Source of the DNA: JAFGMR01 sp964632755
GTDB taxonomy: Archaea > Halobacteriota > Methanosarcinia > Methanotrichales > Methanotrichaceae
Assembly: GCA_964632755.1 (NCBI GenBank)
Contig: CAZWDT010000001.1
Coordinates: forward strand, 1-64,000
Reading direction: 5' to 3'
DNA length: 64,000 bases
Every line of letters starts with the position of its first letter. The stretch's first letter is position 1. Under the pieces are notes generated by a model that was given only the letters and a program-made list of their open reading frames with translations, did not search any database and was not told the origin of the DNA. This document shows positions 33,090 through 40,499 of the stretch, piece by piece. The position numbers were made by a program, and so were the translations under genes.

Positions 33090-36000
33090 GGGCGCGGTCG
33101 AGCGCTGCCATAAGAATCCCCATCCTCACAGGCTTGCTCACGTAGTCGTCCATGCCAGCCTCGATGCACCTCTCCCTGTCCCCCTCCAGCGCGTGCGCAG
33201 TCATCGCAATTATCCACGGACGGTGGTTTCCCGCTGCTCGAATACGCCGGGCAGCCTCCATCCCGTCCATGACGGGCATCTGAACGTCCATGAGTATCGC
33301 ATCGTAATGATGATCAGAAAGGGCATCGAGGACCTCCTGGCCGTTTGCCACAACGTCGGCGTTGTAGCCCAGGTGCTTGAGCATGGTGAGCGCCACCTTC
33401 CGGTTCACTGGATTGTCCTCGGCAAGCAGTATGCTCAATCGCTTGCGCCCTCCTGGCTCCGCCTTGCCTGCCGCATTGGACGAGGACACGATCGAATCGT
33501 CAGGGGCAACTGCCTTCTGAAGGGCTGAGCGAAGGGCTTCGCGCTTGACCGGCCTTTCCAGGACGCCGGAGATGAGGTTATTCTCCATTCCCCGGCTGCG
33601 CTTGCCAAGCGTAGTCATCATGATGATCGCAATCTGCCCTCGGCCGAGCAGGGCGGAGATGGCCTCAGCCAGTGAATTGCCATCCATATCGGAGATCTCC
33701 ATATCTATCAGGGCGATATCGAACCGCTCTCCTCGATCCAGCGCCTCCAAAGCCTCCCTCCCGGTTGAGACGGCCAGGGGATGCATGCCCCAGCTTGCCA
33801 GGTCCTGGCCGAGCATCGTTCGGGCAAGAACGCTATGATCTACCACGAGCACCTCCTTTCCCGCAAGGCCGGCGACCGGTGGCTCTGGATGATCCGCGGC
33901 CTTCTGTGCGGGGATCGCAAGATTGAAGACGCTTCCCACCCCAGGCGTAGACTCGGCCCAGATCCGGCAGCCCATCATCTCGACAAGCCTCCTGCAGATG
34001 GCAAGTCCGAGCCCCGTTCCCCCATACTGCCTCGTAATCGATGAGTCCACCTGGCTGAAGGAGTGGAAGAGCAGCGGCATCTTCTCAGGAGGAATTCCAA
34101 TCCCCGTATCCCTCACCTCCACGTGGATCTCATCGGAATCGTCCCCGGACGATGAGACGGTCAGGTCGACCTCGCCCCTCTCTGTGAACTTGACGGCGTT
34201 ACTCAGCAGGTTTGAGAGCACCTGTCTGAGCCTTGCCGCATCGCCGACGATGATACTCGGCACATCCGGCTCCATCGAATAGTTGAGATCCAGGCCCTTC
34301 TCGGCAGCCTTCATAGCGACCATATCCAAGGACTTCTCGACGATCTCCCTCAGGTCGACTGGCTCCCTCTCGAGCTCCATCTTCTCGCCATCGATCTTGG
34401 AGAAGTCCAGTATATCGCTTATGACCTCCAAAAGGGCATCGCTGCTGGAACGAATCGTCTCCAGGTATTCCCTCTGACCCTCATTCTGGCAGGTCTCCTG
34501 CAACATGTTGCTCATGCCGATTATGGCGTTGAGGGGGGTTCGGATCTCGTGGCTCATATTGGCGAGGAAGTCCGACTTGGCCTTCGTCGCGGCCTCCGCC
34601 TTCTCCTTGGCCGCTCTCAGCTCCTCCTCGGTCCTCTTCAGGTCGGTTATGTCGGTGAATATGGTCACGAACTGGCCCTTACCTGGAGAGAAGACCGCGA
34701 CATCGTAGTGCCTCCCAAGGCCCTGGAAGAACCGGTCGAACCGAGCGGGCTCTCCACCAAGGGCCACACGGCCGTAGATCTCTATCACAGGATCGTCCAC
34801 CATGCCGGGGAATACCTCGGAAAGGCGCCTCCCAATGATCCCATCCGCCTTCAGGCCTGTGAGATCCTCAAAAGCGCGGTTGACCTCCCGGAAGATGAAG
34901 TCGACCGGCCGGCCGTTCGAATCAACGACCATATCGTGAAGGGCAAAGCCGTTAAGCGAGAGGTCGAAGATGTTCCTGTAGCGCTCCTCGCTCTCCCTCA
35001 CCCAATTCATCGCCTCCTCAAGCGACTCGAGCATGGCGTTGATAGATTGCGAAAGGCTTGCAAATTCATCCCTTCCCGTCTGTGGAACCCTGGCAGAAAG
35101 ATCCCCCTTCTCCCCGATCTGGGATAGCGAGACGTTGAGGGCGGCGAGTGGGTGGAGCACCCTTCGCTCCAGAGTAATCAAGATCGCCCCCCCGAGCACT
35201 AAGCCTGCGATCAGTATCGACAGGAGGACGAGATATCTGTTCGATCTGCTCTGATTGAAGATCTCCCTTGTGGTCTCCGTTTGCAGAACAAGCGTGCCCT
35301 GGCCGTGGATGTCGGAGAGGATGGAATAGCCGGCCATGATCTCCTCGTCCAAGGGGCTCACCACGATGTGCGATCCCATGGCTTCGCCGGAGAATTCAAA
35401 CCCCCTTGCGACCTCCGGCGGAAGCTCTGTCCAGTTGAGCGCTCCTATGGTTACGTTGGTCCCTGTCAATCGTCCGATGCGAGAGAAGGCCTCTTCGTCG
35501 AGGCATGAGCCGAATATGAGTGTGCCTTGTACAGGCCCTTCGCCGAGGCTGGTGAGTATTGGGTGGGCTGCTATGAGCATGGGGTAGGTCCCGACGAGAA
35601 GAAGGCCGCCCTCGCTCTCATTCGGAAGGCCATGCCTTACCAATGGACCTCTTGACTCGATCTCCTTCATAAGCTCGGGCACAACCGGCCCCCCACACCC
35701 GTCCTGTGAGTCGTAGAGCTTTGCGAAGACGATTCCTCCCTCGGAATCGAGGAAGATCACGAGGTCAATTCCCAATGCGATGAAGGTTCCATCATTCAGG
35801 TTGGAGCTGATATATTCCTCGTCTCTCCCACCCACAAATGCATATGTGTCATCCCATTCGGCCCAGTCGATGGTCGTTGCCAGAAGCCTCGCAAACTCGT
35901 CATCGAGGGCGAAGATGACCTCCTTCATTTCACCTTGAGCAGCCTCGGCCTCCAGCCCGTAGATGCTGCTCATGAAGTGGATCTCCATGATCAGGCCAAT

Positions 36001-36129
36001 CGAGATCATCAGAAGGAGGAGGACCGCCCCGATGGTGATGAGCGTCTTTCTTCGCAAGGACGCTCGGCCCTTTAGATCTACACCAATGCATCCCTGCATC
36101 TTGAAAGTGGTGAGTGGATTTTTTCGCAA
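33013..36129 (-). CDS. Hybrid sensor histidine kinase (CHASE4-HAMP-PAS-HisKA-HATPase-REC-REC)
   Basis: A 1038-residue membrane sensor. Order: membrane helix ~30-50; CHASE4 extracellular domain ~55-295 (with DDEFARLLATTIDWAEWDD); membrane helix ~300-320; HAMP ~322-375; PAS ~380-500; HisKA with phospho-His in ANMSHEIRTPLNAIIGM near 525; HATPase with NLLSNAVKFTERG, DTGIGIPPEKMP and GTGLGLAICRRL; REC1 (~760-875) and REC2 (~905-1025). REC2 has the full set (AEDN, ILMDVQMPVMDG, MTA, K). REC1 keeps an Asp in LIDMEISDMDG but begins VVDHS, so its metal site is weak. It begins at TTG 36129; ATG 36099 is an alternative. The cognate output gene is not adjacent. Confidence 0.9.
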   Translation of the reverse strand: MRKNPLTTFKMQGCIGVDLKGRASLRRKTLITIGAVLLLLMISIGLIMEIHFMSSIYGLEAEAAQGEMKEVIFALDDEFARLLATTIDWAEWDDTYAFVGGRDEEYISSNLNDGTFIALGIDLVIFLDSEGGIVFAKLYDSQDGCGGPVVPELMKEIESRGPLVRHGLPNESEGGLLLVGTYPMLIAAHPILTSLGEGPVQGTLIFGSCLDEEAFSRIGRLTGTNVTIGALNWTELPPEVARGFEFSGEAMGSHIVVSPLDEEIMAGYSILSDIHGQGTLVLQTETTREIFNQSRSNRYLVLLSILIAGLVLGGAILITLERRVLHPLAALNVSLSQIGEKGDLSARVPQTGRDEFASLSQSINAMLESLEEAMNWVRESEERYRNIFDLSLNGFALHDMVVDSNGRPVDFIFREVNRAFEDLTGLKADGIIGRRLSEVFPGMVDDPVIEIYGRVALGGEPARFDRFFQGLGRHYDVAVFSPGKGQFVTIFTDITDLKRTEEELRAAKEKAEAATKAKSDFLANMSHEIRTPLNAIIGMSNMLQETCQNEGQREYLETIRSSSDALLEVISDILDFSKIDGEKMELEREPVDLREIVEKSLDMVAMKAAEKGLDLNYSMEPDVPSIIVGDAARLRQVLSNLLSNAVKFTERGEVDLTVSSSGDDSDEIHVEVRDTGIGIPPEKMPLLFHSFSQVDSSITRQYGGTGLGLAICRRLVEMMGCRIWAESTPGVGSVFNLAIPAQKAADHPEPPVAGLAGKEVLVVDHSVLARTMLGQDLASWGMHPLAVSTGREALEALDRGERFDIALIDMEISDMDGNSLAEAISALLGRGQIAIIMMTTLGKRSRGMENNLISGVLERPVKREALRSALQKAVAPDDSIVSSSNAAGKAEPGGRKRLSILLAEDNPVNRKVALTMLKHLGYNADVVANGQEVLDALSDHHYDAILMDVQMPVMDGMEAARRIRAAGNHRPWIIAMTAHALEGDRERCIEAGMDDYVSKPVRMGILMAALDRALKACRTEDGGDAEGIQGGTKPPGQE

Positions 36130-36264
36130 GGACGTTGTGCCCAGCCTCCAGCCAATTCATCTCTCTCTAACATATATCAAACCTATTGCCCTTGAGAGAT
36201 GCTTGAAAATAGAACGAGCTACCTTATAAAGACAAGCGCAATAATTAATACATGAGATATATAA

Positions 36265-36273
36265 TTTTAAATA
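36265..36273 (+). promoter_or_regulatory. TATA box before the methanogenesis marker 8 gene
   Basis: The tract ttttaaata is ~30 bases before the ATG at 36302, in an AT-rich divergent region shared with the histidine kinase gene. Confidence 0.6.
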
Positions 36274-36301
36274 GGCAGGCCCCGATAGGAGATTGGCCGT
36301 C

Positions 36302-37270
36302 ATGCATGAACACGAATCGATCTCGAAGGATCCAATGCAATCGATAGCCCTTTGTGCCATTGGAGATATCTCGAAGGAAGGGCAAGGCTGCCCTCGTAAA
36401 GAGAGGGCGAGCCCTTCGGTGATGGGGATGGCTGAACATATTCTGGAGATGGCAGGGGCCAAGGTCAGGATCATCGACGGTGAGATCCAGGTGCTGAGCG
36501 ATCCCCTGGTGAAGAGGTGTCCACTTCGAGAGGACCTCTATCGCCACGGGGAGGAGAGCAGGGAGACGGTTGAGATGGCCTTGAGGGAGCATATGGAGAA
36601 GCTCGGCATGTACGGCGCAGCGAGGGTTCTCGAGCTTCGGGACGGGCCAGTTGCCTTCGGCGCAGCCGAGATCATGGCCGATGCCCTGAAGGAAGGCCTC
36701 CTGGATGCGGCTGTCACCGTCTGCGAGGGAGCTGGAACTGCTGTCATAACGAGGCCTGAAGTTCTCCTCGCGGTAGGTGCCCATATGACAGGCCTCATCA
36801 GAACAGATCCCATACCCGAGATCCAGGACGGGTTGATCGCCAAAGGCTGCATCCTCCTCGGCCGGGAGGCCGCAATCGACCAGCTGGAGGGGTGGAAGAG
36901 GGCGCAAGAAGCGGGCTTTCGCCGGATTGGGGTGACGATATCTGGGAGCCGGGCAGACGATGCCCGAGCCATCAGGGAGGGCGGGGACGCCGCGATTCTC
37001 GCAGTTCACACGACGGGGATAGATGAGAAGAAGGCCCAAGTCCTTGCAGAGTCGTGCGATCTCGTATGGTCGTGCGCCTCAAGAGCGGTCAGGGATGTTG
37101 TGGGCCGGCGGGCCTGTATGCAGATGGGGATTGCAATTCCCGTCTACGCCATGACTATTCAGGGAAAGCGGCTTCTCTTGAACAGGGCAATCGGCTTTGC
37201 AGATCCTTTGGTCGTGCACCGCGCAAGGCTGCCTCTAGCGGGGGAGAGGGGGCCGGAGCCGCTGATATGA
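36302..37270 (+). CDS. Methanogenesis marker protein 8 (DUF2099)
   Basis: A 322-residue member of the family found almost only in methanogens (and relatives with methyl-CoM reductase). Recognisable segments are KVRIIDGEIQVLSDPLVKRC, RVLELRDGPVAFGAAEIM and AAVTVCEGAGTAVITRPE. The biochemical role is not firmly known; co-occurrence links it to methyl-coenzyme M reductase or its cofactors. ATG 36302 is preferred to a TTG three codons earlier. The C-terminal region ends in an RLPLAGERGPEPLI tail. The gene supports a methanogen origin of the window. Confidence 0.85.
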   Translation: MHEHESISKDPMQSIALCAIGDISKEGQGCPRKERASPSVMGMAEHILEMAGAKVRIIDGEIQVLSDPLVKRCPLREDLYRHGEESRETVEMALREHMEKLGMYGAARVLELRDGPVAFGAAEIMADALKEGLLDAAVTVCEGAGTAVITRPEVLLAVGAHMTGLIRTDPIPEIQDGLIAKGCILLGREAAIDQLEGWKRAQEAGFRRIGVTISGSRADDARAIREGGDAAILAVHTTGIDEKKAQVLAESCDLVWSCASRAVRDVVGRRACMQMGIAIPVYAMTIQGKRLLLNRAIGFADPLVVHRARLPLAGERGPEPLI

Positions 37271-37453
37271 GGGGGCGAAGCGGGAGGTTTCAGGATCCGC
37301 CCTAATGCCCTTTACAGTTGAGTCTTCCACAAATTACGCATGATGGAAAACGATAGCTAAAATGCTTCGAGCACCATCAAGAAAACGAGGGGAACAGTGA
37401 TAAAACCGATATCTAGCAATGCTATTTTCTGAAATGCCTAGGGCAAACCGCCC

Positions 37454-38311
37454 CTACTCCCTGCCACTAGCCCTCGCCGCCATGAACTCCCGGATCAGCT
37501 TTGCGCCAAGCGTTGCGGTCTGGCCGCTGTCGTAGACGGGGGCTATCTCGTTGATGTCGAGGCCTGCGATCCTGTCCGCGAGCCTGTCGATTACAAGGCG
37601 CACGTCCCGGGGATGGAGGCCGAACGGCTCCGGGTTTCCGACGGCAGGCGCGAATGCAGGATCTATCGCGTCGAAGTCGATCGAGAGGTAGATCCTCTCG
37701 GAGAGCCCATCGAGTGCATCGTCGAGCACCGCATTCATCCCCCGCTCTGCCACCTCGTCGCTCTCGTGAAACTCTATGCCCATATCCCGGGCGTACTTGT
37801 ACTCCTCTTCCGAGCCGCTACGTATGCCAATCGATGCATACCCCTCGATTGGAAGATCGAGGATGCGCCGGCTCGCACACGCATGGCTCTTCTCGGTCCC
37901 GCCATACTCCTCGCGGAGATCGAGGTGAGCGTCGAGGACAAGCACGCTTGCCTTCCCCCGTCGCAGCAACTCCCCGACGATTGGAGGCGTGATGGAGTGC
38001 TCTCCTCCTATCGTCACAGGCAAGGCGCCAGCCGGCAGAAGGCCGATGCCTGCCCTGATCGCCTCCCATGCCCCTTTAGGAGTCGACCCCATATCCAGAT
38101 CGCCGAGGTCGCATACCTTCAGGTCGTTCAGGTTCACGCCATGGCGGTGGACATATGTCTCGAAGTTCCACGAGGCCTGCCTCACCGCCTCCGGGCCAGC
38201 CCTCGATCCTGGACGAAAGGAGGTCGTCGAGTCAAACGGCATTCCCATTATCACGAACTCCGCATCCATTAGATCGGAGCTCGCATCGGCGAACGTTGCT
38301 CTCCGAAACAT
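37454..38311 (-). CDS. speB: Agmatinase (ureohydrolase family)
   Basis: A 285-residue manganese ureohydrolase that turns agmatine into putrescine and urea. Metal motifs are GGEHSI, DAHLDLR and SIDFDAIDPAFAPAVGNPEP, all intact. It starts at the base next to the eIF5A stop, so the two are one operon. The linkage fits polyamine supply for hypusine modification of eIF5A; in Haloferax an agmatinase homologue is reported to act in an agmatine-based hypusine route. Confidence 0.92.
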   Translation of the reverse strand: MFRRATFADASSDLMDAEFVIMGMPFDSTTSFRPGSRAGPEAVRQASWNFETYVHRHGVNLNDLKVCDLGDLDMGSTPKGAWEAIRAGIGLLPAGALPVTIGGEHSITPPIVGELLRRGKASVLVLDAHLDLREEYGGTEKSHACASRRILDLPIEGYASIGIRSGSEEEYKYARDMGIEFHESDEVAERGMNAVLDDALDGLSERIYLSIDFDAIDPAFAPAVGNPEPFGLHPRDVRLVIDRLADRIAGLDINEIAPVYDSGQTATLGAKLIREFMAARASGRE

Positions 38312-38695
38312 TCAGCGGATATCCATCTTGGTCTTGCCCATTGAGGCCAGGTAGGCTACCTCCTTTCCCTCCACTAGCTTGTCCTTGATATCGTCGGTGA
38401 TGGGGACATCGACGGTGCCATACTCCTTCAAGTCCATCAGCTGGACCGTGGTCGTCCCCACGAGGAGGACCTGTCCGGTCTTTCTCTCCACGATGGGAGC
38501 ATAGACCTTGGCCGTTACCGGGGAGACTATAGACCTCTTCTGGTTGTCGAAGATGCCTATGGCATCGATCCTGGCCTTGGCAGACCCGTGCTTCCCTGGT
38601 TTGGAGTGAGCGATTGCTTTGATGACACACGGCTCGTCATCGATGATCACATACCTTCCCTCTTTGAGAGTCCTTATCTCAACCTGCTCTTTCAT
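38312..38695 (-). CDS. eif5A: Translation initiation factor 5A
   Basis: A 127-residue eIF5A/aIF5A that helps ribosomes through proline-rich and other slow motifs. The hypusine loop is SKPGKHGSAK with the modified lysine at K35; an SH3-like barrel and an OB domain follow. The first ATG that matches the family start (MKEQVEIRTLKEG) is at 38695; an in-frame ATG at 38725 would add ten residues and leave no leader after the TATA box. Cotranscribed with agmatinase. Confidence 0.95.
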   Translation of the reverse strand: MKEQVEIRTLKEGRYVIIDDEPCVIKAIAHSKPGKHGSAKARIDAIGIFDNQKRSIVSPVTAKVYAPIVERKTGQVLLVGTTTVQLMDLKEYGTVDVPITDDIKDKLVEGKEVAYLASMGKTKMDIR

Positions 38696-38728
38696 GCCGA
38701 TCAACCCGTTGCACGAATAATACAAGAC

Positions 38729-38738
38729 CTATTTAAAG
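38729..38738 (-). promoter_or_regulatory. TATA box of the eIF5A-agmatinase operon
   Basis: On the minus strand ctttaaatag lies ~35 bases before the eIF5A ATG and overlaps the stop codon of the upstream aminotransferase gene. Confidence 0.6.
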
Positions 38739-39836
38739 GATATCTCTCATTCGCGAAAGCGCCGTCCTTATACTCGCCTCCGAGGCGGAGTAGGAGATCC
38801 TGATGTGCTCCCTTCCACCAGGGCCGAAGGCCGATCCCGGCACGACCACAACGCCGCGCTCCATGAGGCGGCCTGCCACTCGATCCCCATCGCCAACGCG
38901 GGGGAAGAGGTAGAATGCGCCCTCTGGCACGACAAAGTCTATCCCCATCTCCTGAAATCCCCTGACTAGTATGTCCCTTCGCCTCTGAAACTCGTCCCTC
39001 ATTATCTTGACGCAGTCCTGTGGCCCTGTAAACGCCGCGTATGCCGCCTTCTGGGAGATGGAGCTTGCACAGGCCTGAACATACTGGTGCGCTTTTAGCA
39101 TATGCTCCAATGCGGGGGCCTGGGCTGCGACGTATCCTAGACGCCATCCGGTCATGGAGTACGTCTTGGAGACGGCATTGATCGTGATCACGTTATCGGA
39201 GAAACGACCTGGGCTTACATGCTTCCCCTTGTAGATGAAGTGCTCGTAGACCTCGTCGGAGATCAGGGCGATGTCGCGATCCTCAGCGATCTCGGCAAGT
39301 CCCCTCATCTCCTCCTCCGTCTGGACCGCCCCTGTTGGATTGGAAGGCGAGTTCACAACGATTGCCTTCGTCCTGGAGGTCAGACGCTCCGCGACCGCAT
39401 CCGGCGTCAGCTTGAGCTCCCGATCGAGGGGCACGCCGACGGGCCTTCCGCGAACCGCCTGGGTGAGGGCCGCATAGGAGAGAAAGCCAGGATCGGCGAT
39501 TAGAACCTCATCGCCCGGATCGATCAGGGACCATATGGCAAGGAAGAGGGCCTCGCTTGCCCCGCTCGTCACCATCACCTCCTCGGACGATATGTCGAGC
39601 CGGTTCTCCCGGCGGAGCTTCTCCGAGATGGCATAGCAGAGCTCAGGCATTCCCATGTTCCCTGTATATCCTGTGAAGCCCTCCCGGATTGCAGCCATCG
39701 CTGCCTCCTTGACATGATCCGGCGTCTCGAAGTCGGGTTGACCAATCCCTAGGTTAACCGAGTCCGGGCCCATCGTGCCAAAGCACTTCCTGATACCGGA
39801 GACCTCCATCATCTCCGCTTGGCTTGAATACCTCAA
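38733..39836 (-). CDS. PLP-dependent class I/II aminotransferase (aspartate/aromatic type)
   Basis: A 367-residue fold-type I aminotransferase. Family motifs are LGIGQPDFETPDHV near the start, YTGNMGMPELCYAIS, NSPSNPTGAV with the cofactor Asn, and SKTYSMTGWRLGY with the PLP lysine near residue 224. It begins at TTG 39836 with gaggag upstream; an ATG pair at residue 9-10 would cut into the conserved N-terminus (SSQAEMMEVSGIRKCFG). Substrate is probably aspartate or an aromatic or branched amino acid; no neighbour settles it. The small upstream gene ends 13 bases before, suggesting one operon. Confidence 0.9.
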   Translation of the reverse strand: MRYSSQAEMMEVSGIRKCFGTMGPDSVNLGIGQPDFETPDHVKEAAMAAIREGFTGYTGNMGMPELCYAISEKLRRENRLDISSEEVMVTSGASEALFLAIWSLIDPGDEVLIADPGFLSYAALTQAVRGRPVGVPLDRELKLTPDAVAERLTSRTKAIVVNSPSNPTGAVQTEEEMRGLAEIAEDRDIALISDEVYEHFIYKGKHVSPGRFSDNVITINAVSKTYSMTGWRLGYVAAQAPALEHMLKAHQYVQACASSISQKAAYAAFTGPQDCVKIMRDEFQRRRDILVRGFQEMGIDFVVPEGAFYLFPRVGDGDRVAGRLMERGVVVVPGSAFGPGGREHIRISYSASEASIRTALSRMRDIL

Positions 39837-39849
39837 TGATCATCACTCC

Positions 39850-40326
39850 TCAAAGATTTTCCCTAAAGGCGGGCGTGACCAGGGCAAAGCAATCGAGCCT
39901 CTTTAGCTCCTGGCAGAGTATCTTCATCCTGGCGAACCCTCCCCTCCACCTCAATGTCATGCGCACCTCGTTATGCTCAAGATCCCTCTGAACCGACGCC
40001 ACGAAGCGGTCCAGGGCCCGCCGATTGGAGAATGGAACCACGAATATGGCCCGGTATCGGGAGTCCTTCCTTGCGTATGAACTGAGTATGTAGCCGTTGT
40101 TCTCGAACTCGTTGATCTCCTCGAAGTCGCAGAGGACCTCTTTTTCGTGCTCTGTGGCATAATCCACCATGGAGATGGTCATCAGTATGCGGGAGACCAA
40201 GTTCTCGGCTGCGTTCCTGCCGAACCATATGCTTATCGTGCCGTGGGTAAGGACCACATATGCACTCTCCCCCGTCACCTCGACTGATACGAGATCCGAC
40301 CGCGCCTTTGAGGTGAACGGGGACAT
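39850..40326 (-). CDS. Conserved-looking cytoplasmic protein, unrecognised
   Basis: A ~158-residue soluble protein with alternating strands and helices (VEVTGESAYVVLTHGTISI, MVDYATEHEKEVLCDF, YRAIFVVPFSNRRAL). No family motif is evident. Start ATG 40326 is 27-33 bases after an agttaaatt TATA-like box with cgcgaa ahead of it, so leaderless; ATG 40335 is in frame too. It lies 13 bases upstream of the aminotransferase and may be cotranscribed. Confidence 0.65.
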   Translation of the reverse strand: MSPFTSKARSDLVSVEVTGESAYVVLTHGTISIWFGRNAAENLVSRILMTISMVDYATEHEKEVLCDFEEINEFENNGYILSSYARKDSRYRAIFVVPFSNRRALDRFVASVQRDLEHNEVRMTLRWRGGFARMKILCQELKRLDCFALVTPAFRENL

Positions 40327-40499
40327 TGGTAACATATCTTAATGTACCCAATTTAACTATTTCGCGAAGGGGACGCATCGATTGCCCAGGGCCGCCCTCC
40401 GGGGGCACTATCTACAAATTCAGTGAAAATCATTTTAAAATATACTTTTGGGGCAGCTTCTGGGAAAAGGAGCCGCCCAAACTGATGCCATTTAAGACT

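Noticed and set aside
35930..36160. Minus-strand alternative frame at the histidine kinase start
   Set aside because: It runs in another frame across the signal-anchor region of the kinase and has unlikely composition.
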